Part shown: positions 22,520 through 33,965 of the stretch, piece by piece
Layout of the letters: each line of letters opens with the position of its first letter
Position numbering within the stretch: position 1 is the first letter of the stretch
From: Aedes albopictus
Lineage: Eukaryota > Arthropoda > Insecta > Diptera > Culicidae
Length of the DNA stretch: 64,000 nucleotides
Direction: 5' to 3'
NCBI RefSeq assembly: GCF_035046485.1
Contig: NC_085137.1
Location: forward strand, 477,735,396 to 477,799,395
The notes under the pieces: model-generated
Databases searched by the model: none
Seen by the model: the letters and a program-made list of their open reading frames with translations, nothing else
What the model was told of the DNA's origin: nothing
Translations under genes and position numbers: made by a program

Positions 22520-23470
22520 AAATCTTGTCTCATTCCTATAGAAATCTCTGTAGATATTCTTAAAAATATATAAAGAAATATCTAAAAGAATCCCAAGGAA
22601 ATGCCCTAAGAAATTCTAGAAGATATTGTTGAAAAAAAAAACCCTTGGGTAATACCTGGAAAAACTGCAGAAGAATTCCTGGAGAAATTATTTATCAAAA
22701 TTTATGTATTTTCTGAAAGAAAGTTTTTATTTAAAGAAAAACCTTGAAAAATATCCAGAGTAACACTTGAACTTCTGTAAAGTATAATAGATTTTTTTAT
22801 GGGATATTGCTCCGAAAAAATAAAAATGGTAATTATACGTGATATTAAAAGTTAAAAACTCAATTTTGAAATGTTCGCCAAGTTTTAGTCGAGGCCAGAT
22901 TTGTTCTTCAACAGAATCTGACGATTTCAGTTTTACGAAACTGGCCTCAGTCTAAAAGGGAGCAGTGCTCCGAATCCGAGCGGAATCCTTTAGATTTCCG
23001 TCTTAGGATTCCTTCAGGAGTTGCTGCTAGGCATTCATCCCGGATGTTAATCTAGAGATTCCCGCAGAAGTTTCTTTAGGGGGATTCCTAATTGGGTTTA
23101 TTTTTGGAATTTCATCTATGGATTCCTCGAGGAAATTTCCTCTTTGAATTGCTGCTGGGAATTCTTTCAAGAATTTCATCTGATGATTTCGCAACAAAGT
23201 TTTCCTGGATTCTCCTCTAGAAATTCCATCTAGGGATTACTTCACGACTTATTGCTGAGGATTGCTCAAGAAGCATATTCTGGAGCCAGTTCTGGAGACT
23301 CTCACAGAAACTCCATTCCTTGTGAAACTCCATCTAGAGAATTCTTTTGGAACATTAGGCAGAATTAACGAAAGGTGACTTGACACGAAAAGCGGAATCA
23401 CGAAAGGTGGAATCTGATAAGACTGATTAAAAATAGGCGGACTTTTTGAACCAGCACAGCAAACGGCCGG
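22520..23470. repeat. Degenerate 12-bp-type repeat region
   Basis: Decayed AGGAATTCC/TTCCTCC words; weaker periodicity than at 23.7 kb. No gene. Confidence 0.45.
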
Positions 23471-23479
23471 CTGTTTAAA

Positions 23480-23645
23480 TACGATCTACTTGTTCTCAGG
23501 TTAGTAACGTTTGGGCTAGTGGTACAAACCGGCCATGACGTTCCTGTTCACATTGGAGATATTCTTGATTCCAAGCTTTTCTGGACACCTCACTTTGAGT
23601 TCAGAATCAAGAAAGCTTGTAAGGCCTTCGGGCAATGCCGGCGCC
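23480..23645 (+). pseudogene. Small reverse transcriptase thumb fragment
   Basis: Reads DILDSKLFWTPHFEFRIKKA followed by CKAFGQCRR, the segment just after the RT palm in Loa- or Jockey-like non-LTR elements (compare DAKLNWNAQIK at 10.1 kb). It is only about 55 codons long and is embedded in 12-bp repeats. Confidence 0.6.
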
Positions 23646-23649
23646 AAAT

Positions 23650-26600
23650 TCCAGAGATTCTTTCAGGAATTTCTTAAGGGACTTTTCCATGAATTACTCC
23701 CATGATTCCTTCACAAATTTTTGCAGATTTTTACTTCTGCAAGTATGAATTAACGAATTCCTCCAGGATTTTTTTTTCATAGCTTTCTTCAGTGATTTTA
23801 TCATGGATTGCTCCAGAGACTTTTCAAGAATTCTTCTAGGGGATCCACCAGACATTTCTCCGGGAATTTATCTTGGAATATCTTTAGAAGTTCTGCCTGG
23901 AGTTCTTGGAATTCTTTCAGGTACTCCTTCAGGAATTAATCTAGTACTTCATCCAGGGACTGTTTGGGGATTCCCTTAAGAATGCCTCTTAGAATTGCCT
24001 ACGGGATTCTGCTGCGATTTCTTCAGAAATTCCTCAAGGGGTTTGTTTACGAATTTCTTCAGGGATTTCTCCAGGATTTCTTCCAGGGAATCCTATGAGA
24101 ATTCCTCCAGGGATTACCTCAAGAATTTCTCCAGGACTTCACTCGGGAATTCCTGGCGTGATTCATTCTGGAACAACTTATTTTTAAAATTCCTCCAAAG
24201 AATTCCCAAGGAACATTTCTTAGGATTCCTTCAGGAATTCCTCCTTGCATTCTTTAAGAAACTCCTTCATGAACCAATCTAGGCACAGTATAGAAATTCC
24301 CCTTGAAATTGCTTCTGAAATTCCTCCTGGAGTTTCTTCAGTAATTCTTCTAGGGATTCCTCCACGAACTCTTCTACAAATTCCTACAGAATTTCTCCAT
24401 GAATTCCATCTGCAATTTCTTAAGAGATTCCTCCAAAAATAGCTTCTGGAATTCCTCTAGAAATTCTTCCAGGGATTCCTCTGGGAACTCCTGACGGGAT
24501 TTCTTTAAAAAATCCTCCAGAAATTCACCAAGAGATTCCTCTAGAAAGTCCGCCAGAAATTCGTCCAGAAATTCCTCTAGAGATTTCTCCAGGAGTTCTT
24601 CCGGAGATTCCTTCTCAGGAGTTTCTGCAGGCATTCCTCTAGGATATCCTCCAATGATTCCTCCTAGAATTTCTCAAGGGTTCTCATGCATTCCTCCAGA
24701 ACCTCTCCAGGAATTCTTCCAAAGATTTCTCCAGGATTTATTTCAGAGATTCCTCCGAGAATTCCACCAGGAATTCTCTTAGTCATTTCTCCAGGAATTT
24801 ATCTAGGCATTTTTCCAGTGACTCCACCTTAGATCCTTGCAGAGATTTCTTCAGTAGTTCTTTGAGCGATTCCTCTAGGAATTCTTCCAGATATTCTTCC
24901 AGGAATTGTTTCAGGGAGTACTCCACGAATTCCACCAGGAATTTCCCAGGAGCTCTTCCAGGAGAGTCCTGCGATTGCTTGAGGAATATTCTTGGGATTA
25001 CTCCAGGAGATCATGCAAGCATTCTTCCAGGATATCATCCAGGAATTGAAACAGGTTCTGCTTGAGGAATTTCTCTTGAAATTACCCCAAGCATTCCGTC
25101 AGAAATTTCACCAGAACTTTATCTAGGAATTCCTTCATAAAATCTGTCAGCAATTAATCCAGGAACTGCTTCAACAAATCCTTCAGGGATTCCTTCAAAA
25201 ATTCTTCCAGGATTTTCTCTAGGAATTTTTCCAGGGTTTCCTTCAAGAATTTTTCCATATTTTCTTTAGGGAATGCTGCAGGGATACCTCCAGAAACTCC
25301 AACAGAAATTCCACTAAGAATTCCTCCAGGAATTTCTTCAGGGATTTTTCCAGGGATGTCTCCACGAATTTCATCAAGGATTCACCCAGAGATTTTTTCG
25401 AGGATTCCAACAGGAATTTCAAGGGTTTTTTCAGAAATTTCTCTAGAGATTCCTCCAGAAATTCATTAAGTAATTGTTTCAAGAATTCGTAGATATTGCT
25501 CCAGGAATTCCTTCAGAGGTTCCACCTGCATATCCCACAGGAATACCTCCAAGAATTTCTGCAGGAATTTCTCCATGAATTTCTCCAGGAATTTCTCCAA
25601 CAATTTCTTCAGGAATTTCTCCAGGAATTGCTCCTGGCCATCCTTCAGAGACTATGTCAGCAGTTTCTCCAGGAAACCCTCTAGGCATTGCTTAGACATT
25701 CTTCCAGGAAATTCTCCAGGAATACCTTCAAGATTTCTTTTGGGATTCCTTAAGGCAATTTCTTCAGAAATTTCTCCAGAAATTTCTCCAGGGAATTTCC
25801 CAGAGATTTTTTGAAGATTCCTCCAGAAATTTCTCCAAGGATTCTCAAAGGAAACCTTCTAAAGATTTCTTCAGAAATTCTTTCAGGATTTTTTTTCAGG
25901 AATACCTTAAAGAATTTTCCGGGGTTCCTCCAGGAATTCCTTCAGAGGTTCTTCCTGGATTTTTTTCAGGGAGTACCCCAGGGATTTCTCCATAAATTTC
26001 TACAACGATTCCCTCAGAGATTCGCGAGGATTTCTCGAGGAATACCTCTACAAATTCCTCGAAAAATTCCTTTTTTTTAGAAACAGAAAAATAATAAAAA
26101 TAGAGACAGAAATCTTTTAAAATTTCTTTAGAGATTTCTCCAGAGATTCATCCAGTAATTCTTTCAAGAATATCTCTAGAATATCCTATAGGAAATCCTG
26201 CAGGCATTCATCCAGGATTTTATCCAGCAGTTTTTCCAGGAACTCCTTCAGAATTACCAAAGAAACCTCTCCAGGAATTGTTCCTGGACATCCTTCAGAA
26301 ATCATGTCAGCAATTTCTCCAGAAATTTCTGCAGGAAATCCTCTAGGGATTTCTTCAAATATTCTTCCAGCAAATTCTTCAAGAATATCTTCAGCAATTA
26401 TTCAGGGATTCCTCCAGGCGTTCCTCCAGGATTTCCTCAATGAATTGCTTCAGGGATTCCTCCATGAGTTTTTCCAGATATTTTCCCAGTGATTTCTCAA
26501 ATGATTTTTCCAGGAAATCCTCCTGGGATTTCTCAAAAGATTTTTCATAAATTTCTTCAGGAATTTCTCCTAGAATTCTTCTGGAGATTTTTTTAGGAAT

Positions 26601-27450
26601 TCCTGTTTCAGGAATTCTTTCAGGGTTGTTCCAAGAATTCATCCAGATATATTTCCAAAAAATATGCCAGGAATTAGTTCAGAAGTTATTCTAGGCATGC
26701 CTCCAGAATTCTCTCTAGAGATTTTTCCAAGAATTGCTTCAAGGATTTGTCTAAGAAATCCTCTACAGATTTCTTTAGAAATTTATCTGAAGCTTCTTCT
26801 AGGAATTCCTTAAGAGATTTCTTCAGAAATTTCTCTATAGATTCCTCCCAGAGTTCATCCAGGGATTCCTCCAATAAAACTTTCATAAATTCCTCCAGGG
26901 ACTCCAGGATTTCTCCAGGCATCCCTGTAAAAATTCCTCCAGGGTTTCATGCAGGTGTTTGTGCAGTTTATTCAGGAAGTCTTCCAGGGATTACTCCGGG
27001 AATTCTTCCAGGGAATTCTTTAGGAATTCGTCAAGTGATTTCTTCAGAAATTCGCAGAAGTAATTGTGACTTTAAATATATAAGTACGTAGATGCTAAAA
27101 TTGCTTTCAGACATTTATCCAGGGAATCCTTCAGGAATTTACCCAGGGAAGAGTCCTTTCTAAATTTTTCCAAGGAATCCTCCCGAAATTTCTCTAGGAA
27201 ATTCACCAGGAATACATCTAGGAATTCCTTTTTAAATTCCTCCAGACATTTCATTCTGAATAAATTCTAGGATTTTTTTTTCCAAAAATTTCATGATTTG
27301 AAAACTTGCAGGAAAATCTTCAAAAATGTCAATAGGCATTCCCTTCAGGAGTTCTCACAGGAATCACTCGAGGGTTTCCTACAGTGAAAGTTTCAAGGCT
27401 TTTACGAGAAAACTTTCAAAAATTCTGCCAAGGACTCTTCCGGGAATACG
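23650..27450 (+). repeat. Long degenerate 12-bp tandem array
   Basis: About 3.8 kb built of variants of a 12-bp unit, consensus near AGGAATTTCTCC, all in one orientation; the clearest run is about 25500-25680, where unit after unit aligns at 12-bp spacing. Because 12 is a multiple of 3 and the unit lacks stops, long frames stay open on both strands (EFLQ-, NSSR-, GIPP- and EEFL-type four-residue periodicities). These are not genes: they have no conserved start, no splice context and no family resemblance. Confidence 0.8.
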
Positions 27451-28619
27451 TCAATGGGATGATGCTGTTTACATTTTTATTGATTGCTCCCAGTCCCATC
27501 TAGTTTCCAGCGCTGACAGCCCGGTGGCAACACTATCGCTTGTATTCAATGCATCGTCGTGCTACTCTCGGTATCCAACTTTCTCAAATTCTCACCTCAA
27601 GCTCACGGAAGTGTGGTAGTCAAGAACTGTCAAATCGTATGGAAAAATCGTGAAAACACTAAATAATTGTTGGAAAACGGGATAGTTTTGTGAAATGTTA
27701 GTGAATAGAAATCAAGAATGGTTTGAAAGGATAACTTGATAAGTTTACCTCGTGTTCCGGAACCGAGAAAATTCAATTTTACTACCACATAAAAAAGTGC
27801 CATCTGTTATATTTTTAGTTTGGAATGTCGATTTATTGACATTTCTATAGGGTTATGCTCTGAGATGAGTACATCTAGTATATGAGTATATAAAACAATC
27901 AGGGAGATTTCTGAAAGGATGTATTCGGAACTATTGAACTGAAGGTTTATTCTTAGAGGAGTAGAGATCCAAGACATTCCAATTTTGCTAATAAGCATAG
28001 AAAAACTGGATGATCAAATACTGAAGAAACTCCAGTTAGTAATGAAAGACATTATGTGGACATTGTGAAAAAAAAAAATCGGACGGGTTTCCATTTTGTT
28101 CCGCTGGACAAAAAAATTTGAAGGAAATATTTAAGAAAAATCTGGGTTAGTCCGCAGAAGAGTGCATCATTTCCAAAAGATTTCAGCTTTAATTTCTTAC
28201 TCGATTTCTTACGAATGTTTTGTAGATATTGCCAAAAAAATCTTTAGAAGAAATAATGCACGAGTGAATAAAAATCCTAGATCTTCCACAAATTGGCCAC
28301 CGCTACCAGCACCACGTTGATTTGTGTAGAACAGGCGAGCCTTTTTCAACGTATTGCACAAAAAAAAACAACAGCGTGACTGCTGAAGTGTTAAAAAATG
28401 CTTCTAGAATATAATTTTTTCTATATTCAATTTCATCTGCGTTTCGTTACAAAAGCTAGTAGGTAGAAATTTGCTAAGGGTGCTTGCCCCCTCCTGACCG
28501 AAAAGCTGGCTACGTCCTTGGAGCTTAGGCTTCAGCATCCAATGTCTTCATACTACATTTTTATGGTGGTGTTGTAGAACTGCACTTATACAACTCATCT
28601 TTCAACTATTTCTTTTTGA
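27451..28619. other. Intergenic stretch
   Basis: Nothing recognisable, apart from a GC-richer patch at about 27490-27610. No gene call. Confidence 0.3.
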
Positions 28620-28862
28620 TTCGAATGAGTGTAATCAGTTTTGTACCTTTTAATTCCGCCCTAAATAATTGCTTATCCTTTGACAGTTACGCGTATTTCG
28701 ACTACCACTTGTAATCTTCCTCAGTGTCAGTTATCCACTCTGAGTGGTAGTGGTAGTTCGAAATTCGCGAATCTGTCAAAGGATAAGCAATTAGGGCGGA
28801 ATTAAATGGTACAAAACTGATTACACTCATTCAAAGAGGGTATTCTGCATAGAGGGTTCGAA
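28620..28862. mobile_element. Palindromic MITE, second copy of the 15-kb family
   Basis: The arms share TACCTTTTAATTCCGCCCTA, GCTTATCCTTTGACAG and CGTATTTCGACTACCACTTG with the copy at 15003-15290 but are more diverged and have a deletion near the centre. The right outer end GAGGGTATTCTGCATAGAGG defines the family terminus. Confidence 0.75.
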
Positions 28863-30179
28863 GATCATTTCAACTAATGGTTATCGTTGGTTTAAGCATA
28901 TGTGCTGAATTAGCTGGCCTCATTAAGTTTCTCAAGGGACTAGGCAGAATTTCTGGAGATAGTAGTTTTGCTGTTCCGAAAAGCTTCGAAAATATATGAA
29001 AATCACTGTATATTTGAAATTTTGTTCATTTCAATTTGATAAATTCTGAAATGCTATTTGCTTACGACTATCCCAGGTCCAGTGCTTACGGTCATATCAC
29101 AATCCATATATGGCATAAAAGCACATGCGTTATTAGCCGCATTAGTCTATCAATATGGTGTTAGCTGAGCTGCGACTAAACGTGTTCTACTTAAGGGGTA
29201 GGAAGAAATCGAGGCGTGAAATATCATTAATCCGGAACCGGTTAACTCAAGTGTGGTCTAGGGTGATTGATTCGAGTATCTAAGTATCACCTGTTGCTAG
29301 GGAAAGGGCGTGATTTGCTCAATTGTATCAAACAATGTTAATGTGTCGCTTTCGTGTCGTTAGTTGAACGTTTTGAATGGCTAACAGTTGAATCACCGAA
29401 TTAAAACTGCTCCACTGGATGCCATCAAAGTTTGTGTGATTGAATGATCCATACAGCCGCAGTGAACAGATGTCCGGTTTTCGACCGGCGTGCACTTGAA
29501 ACAAGTGCAAAATGTTTTATTTATTTCGATTGCCATGTTTATTGATGGTTTCCCTAACCGGAATTTAATAAATCTGTAAGAATCCGTTCAGCTGCATTTA
29601 AAACACATATGTACATATTGGCAATCCCCCTCCGTCAAGCGTCTCGAATCGGCTCGGACTTGGCGTTGTTGTTTGGCGCTTGCCCAGCTCGGGTCGGGGG
29701 GAGGAATGTTAATCGAGGAATAGCTTACAATTAGAACATTTAGAGAGCACACGGTTATAGTTATAATTATCGAGCCTGAATAATGAGTGCCCCTTTTGCG
29801 AGAGGCAAACTTGAGGTGCCGGGTTTTTGTGTCTGACCTGCCAATGATATGCATCCAGTCCGGGTAACAAACCTGTGGAGAGACACACGGTATCTGTGGC
29901 TGGCGCGCTTTGCACCGGTTGTTGATGAATGTAATAAATATATGGTTTTATTAAGATATCTTTGCTCGAGATGAGAGTTCACTTAGCCGTTGGAACAACG
30001 GATTAATAATAATTTATTCAAGGTTTAACATATTGGTTTGGATATCTGCTTAAAATTGTTTGATAGTGAGTATATGATTTCTTTGGCTCTAAGAAGTCAT
30101 TTATGATCGTAAAAGAAACTCTAATAAAGCAAACGGTATGATAATTGGACCCTGTAAACTAAAACGTAAAAAACTAAAA
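28863..30179. other. Repeat-poor intergenic stretch
   Basis: No coding similarity in either strand. About 29600-29900 is GC-richer and lacks obvious repeats, which could mean regulatory sequence, but no specific sites are claimed. Confidence 0.3.
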
Positions 30180-30623
30180 ACGTACAGTTGCCTCAATAGC
30201 GAATCTGCTACGAGATTCCACAAAAGCGGTAACAAGACTCCCCCTTGGGGGCATCCACAAACACTCAATTTCCCAATCCCTGCTAGACGCAATGTCGAGA
30301 AGAGATATCGGTTTTTGAGCATTTGGTGAATCCAATTGGAAATCATATGAGATATACCAGGACTCCGTGCGGCTTACAATATGGCATCGAAAGGCACATT
30401 GTCAAAGGCACCCTCGATATCTAAGAAAACACCCAAACAAGATTGCTTTTGATCGAATGCTTTCTCGATATCGTAAACAACCTTGTGTAAAAGACACAGT
30501 GGACTTACCAGATTGGTAGGCATGTTGGTTCACATGAAGAGGCACGTTGGCTAGATGAACATCACGGATGCGATGATCTACAATGCGTTCTAAGCATTTC
30601 AGAAGAAAAGAGGTCAAACTGAT
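30180..30623 (-). pseudogene. Jockey-type reverse transcriptase, 3' fragment
   Basis: On the minus strand, downstream of the insertion, the RT continues with ISLTSFLLKCLERIVDHRIR (about 30617-30560), HVNQHAYQSGKS, a degenerate region that includes a D-containing catalytic A box (CFLRYRG), and then GCPQGGVLLPLLWNLVADSL (about 30270-30210). After about 30180 the similarity stops before the second catalytic aspartate box is reached. The shift between the two readable pieces (near 30400) and the loss of the 3' end show a dead copy. It is the same element as 37384-38560. Confidence 0.85.
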
Positions 30624-31589
30624 AGGTGGGTAATTCTCGCTGAGACCGGCCCACTATTTACACCTTGTCTTCAAAAACGTGTAAGGTGTCGATTTTTTGA
30701 AAGTCCTCACCTAAAAAGTAAGAAAAATGCATTTGGTTACTCAAATTGATGGACCCCCCGTTAGTTAGAGCCACAACAATTTTTGCAGACCCCTCGATTT
30801 TGGTCAAATGGTGACTCACTTAAACCGTTATAACTCGAAAGTTTCTCCAACAACCACCTCAAAACGAATTGTTGTTGAAAAGAGGAAAGATAGAGCTACT
30901 ATTTACAATAATAAAAAATTGGGTCGGCCATATTGATTTTGGCCGCCATCTTGGATTTTTATACCAAAACATTTTTTTCACCATGAGGGCAACCACCGAT
31001 TTTCAAAATTTTTACATCACTTGAAAGCTGGGACATTTATACAAAACATATCAAAAAATTAGAGATGTCTTTTTCTTCTTTCAAAAGTTATCTGCCGTTT
31101 TGTAAACCATACCACTGGGCCCGGTGCCGACCGTTTACATAAATGCAGCGTTATTTCGCAGTGTTTACGAACATGAATTAAAATTCTGAACCCACTAATG
31201 GAAAGTTGAAGGTTTAAGCTTTTCAAAACACTAAAAAAGTAATAAAAACAATGCCCGCATTATTGAGAAACAGTCAAAAACGGAAACGCACCTCCGATTT
31301 GGCCAAATTTTGCGGCACGCGCCTTAGTGTATACATGCAAGCGTAAACTCGGATGCTGTTGTATGTCTTTGCCGGTGCCCATGGAAATGTATGGAGAAAT
31401 GTATGGAGAAAACTTTTTCAAACTCTGGCAACACTGTCACAATCGTTGCGCATCCAATTTTAGCTCTGTTTTTTTATTTGTTTTAATCCTGATTCTCGGT
31501 CGTAAAAATCATTCGTGTCGGTGTAATAGTTTCGTATTGAGTGTTCGTCGCCGCAGATTGTGTTACCCGTCCAGTAAACAGTGCCTATA

Positions 31590-32094
31590 GGGTAAAAGCT
31601 CCCTTAGTGGAGGTAGTACCAATAGTGGTGGTAGTGGCAATTTAGCACTATTTCGACCAAAAAGCTTGCAAATGGCATTTTTAATAGATGCATCATACTT
31701 AAATAAAAACATTAATTCAGTTTTGTGTTTAGGATTTGCCGAAAAACCTATTTTAAACAATTATTTTCCTTAATTTTTTTGCTCCTTTGCACCTATAGTG
31801 GTGGTAGTGTTCCTATAGTGGTGGGTCCCATAAGAATTCAATGGGATGCGCCACTATAGGAACCAAAGTTAAATTTTACCTCCATAATAGGAACCGTGTA
31901 CCTATAGTTGGTGCAAGTAATTTATTAAAAAAAAACTGAAATAAACAATGGTTTTTACATTTTTCCTAGCAAATTTAAGTGAAAAACTACCGATTAACGT
32001 TTTCAGACTTTTTATTTTGCGGTGTTATCAATTTTTTTTTAAATTATTTTACTACAAGGAGCTACTAATAGCACCACTATTGGTACATTTACCC
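31590..32094. mobile_element. TA-flanked MITE in the leader of the CR1-like element
   Basis: Termini GGGTAAA/TTTACCC, with TA at 31588-31589 and 32095-32096. The interior repeats the word CCTATAGTGGTGG in both orientations (about 31801, 31818, complement near 31850). Length 505 bp, non-coding. Confidence 0.7.
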
Positions 32095-32342
32095 TAGTGC
32101 ATATTTTGTTAATGTGAACTTAGTGATTATTCATCGATTGTTGTTTGTTTGCTCCTTTACCTACCCCCACGTTCATTTTTTTTCGTCGAAGCGACATCTA
32201 CCGGCAATCATCTAAAGCTGCTGGGAAAGCTTGTGCCAGTAAATCTGAACTGTTGCATATCGGTAGGCGATTGAAGAAAATTTCTATTAACCGGTACGTT
32301 GCGGCACATTGGAATACTTCATCTCATTGCGACTTTCTGGGC

Positions 32343-33383
32343 ATGATGGATTCGTGCAAAATCTGTTCGACTACGATTGATTCGGCAAGAGTAGTGACGT
32401 GCAGCGGATCATGCGGGTTGGCTTTTCATTTCGCATGCGTAGGGTTGAATAAAACACACTACTCTGCATGGACGTCGAAAAACGGACTTCTCTGGTTCTG
32501 CGAATCTTGCCGCATAAACTTCGACCCGGCTGTTTACGAACGAGAGAAACTCATAATGAAAGCCTTACGACAGTTATTGATTCGAACTGATTCGATAGAT
32601 ACCCGACTCGGAAACTACGGTGAAAATCTGCGCAAATTAAACAAGTCAATATATGGGACCCAAGTTAACAACAAGTCATCGCGTTATTCGGATAATAGCA
32701 GCTTCGAGCGGCGTATCGACGAGTTGAATTTCGATGACACCGATGACCCAATCAACCGATCGAGGTCCTGCGAAGAGACTTCATTTTTTGAGGTCCTGGA
32801 CGAAATCAATAGCTCCATTGCTCCCATTCCAGACAAGTTCGTGGTTGGGTCCAACAAGCGTGTTCAGATAATTGCCGGTCCCTCCACTAGTTCGGAATGC
32901 AGCACGAACAAAGCTCCTCGAATTGATGTATCGACACCCGCTCCTACTCAACCAACAAATACTCCGGTTAGAGAAACTGTACCAGTTCCTCAACGTAGCT
33001 CTGATGGTGCATCTGTCAATAGGAATGAACCAAATTCTCGCATAAGTGGTAATCACTCATCGTTGAAAGTTGCCAATCAGGCGTCCAGTGACGTCGAATC
33101 TTTCTACGTTACGCCGTTTGATCCTGATCAGAACGAGGAGGGTGTAATGAGACACGTGATGGACATTTCCAACGTCAATTCGTCTCTGGTTAAGGTTACT
33201 AAACTAGTACCTCGTGGAAAGAACATTGAAGATCTGTCATTTGTATCATTCAAAGTAACCATTTGCAAAACAGCTTCACGGGTGGTTGGTGATGCATGGT
33301 ACTGGCCAGATGGGATTTCCGTTCGTCCATTTGAACCAAATGCAAAAAACGTATCTGCTGTTCGACTTCGGGATCCAGAGTAA
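32343..33383 (+). CDS. ORF1 protein of the CR1-like retrotransposon, PHD-finger type
   Basis: I place the start at the tandem ATGs 32343/32346; the frame is open further upstream but without a better start. The 346 residues begin with a zinc finger of PHD type: CKIC, CSGSC, HFAC and WFCESC supply the Cys4-His-Cys3 pattern within residues 5-56. A basic, helical stretch follows (LIMKALRQLLIRTDSIDTRL, possible coiled coil), then a Ser/Thr/Pro-rich linker with PTQPTNTPV and PVPQRSS, and a C-terminal folded-looking part with VTKLVPRGKN. PHD fingers in ORF1 are known from CR1-group elements, where ORF1 is thought to bind nucleic acid in the retrotransposition particle. The reading frame is uninterrupted, unlike every other retrotransposon gene in the window. 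It ends at TAA 33381-33383, and the ORF2 frame opens just before this. Confidence 0.85.
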   Translation: MMDSCKICSTTIDSARVVTCSGSCGLAFHFACVGLNKTHYSAWTSKNGLLWFCESCRINFDPAVYEREKLIMKALRQLLIRTDSIDTRLGNYGENLRKLNKSIYGTQVNNKSSRYSDNSSFERRIDELNFDDTDDPINRSRSCEETSFFEVLDEINSSIAPIPDKFVVGSNKRVQIIAGPSTSSECSTNKAPRIDVSTPAPTQPTNTPVRETVPVPQRSSDGASVNRNEPNSRISGNHSSLKVANQASSDVESFYVTPFDPDQNEEGVMRHVMDISNVNSSLVKVTKLVPRGKNIEDLSFVSFKVTICKTASRVVGDAWYWPDGISVRPFEPNAKNVSAVRLRDPE

Positions 33384-33401
33384 TTCCTGCTTTTCAACCG
33401 G

Positions 33402-33965
33402 GATGCACGCCTGCAAGTCTTACGGAAGCCCCTGATCCCCTCGTCACAGTCGAGCCATGCCTGCCAGCGGCCAGCAGTCATCCCGGTCCTGTGTATGAGT
33501 CCGGAGACGGGGTCTTCCAACCAACATCCGCAGGCAAGTACTCGTGTAATAAGAATACATTCCTTCCGTTAACGTCCACCGCATCCGGCAGCATATTTCC
33601 ATCTGGATCTAGCTCAAACTATTTCCGATCCCTGACGAGTTTGGTCGACACTGTCGGTCACCCACCACTTTCAACGTCCCCGGGATGCACGCCTGCAAGT
33701 CTCGTGGAAGCCCCGGATCCTCTCATCACAGTCGTGCCATTCCTGCCAGCGGCCAGCAGCCATCCCGGTCCTGTGTATGAGTCTGGAGACGGGGTCTTCC
33801 AACCCACCCATGCAGGCAAGTACATACCCAATCAGAACAAACTCCTTCCGGTAACATCTGATGCTTCCAGCATGACAGCTGCAGTCGAGCCATGTTCGTT
33901 GTCGTTCGGCGGTATCTCGGAGACCACTGCTTCTACCTTGGCTCAGCGTGAACACGGCATCCAAA
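33402..33965 (+). repeat. 282-bp direct duplication upstream of the endonuclease
   Basis: The segment beginning GGGATGCACGCCTGCAAGTC at 33400 recurs at 33682, and GTGTATGAGTC at 33491 recurs at 33773: the period is exactly 282 bp, that is 94 codons. Both copies keep the same frame open, with ESGDGVFQPT in each. Confidence 0.85.

Noticed and set aside
24374..24634. EEFLEEFL-type frame resembling an acidic coiled coil
   Set aside because: Tandem-repeat artefact; neighbouring units encode the same pattern in other frames.
23650..27450. CRISPR-like array because of regular short repeats
   Set aside because: The units are contiguous, 12 bp and degenerate, without spacers, in a eukaryotic genome.
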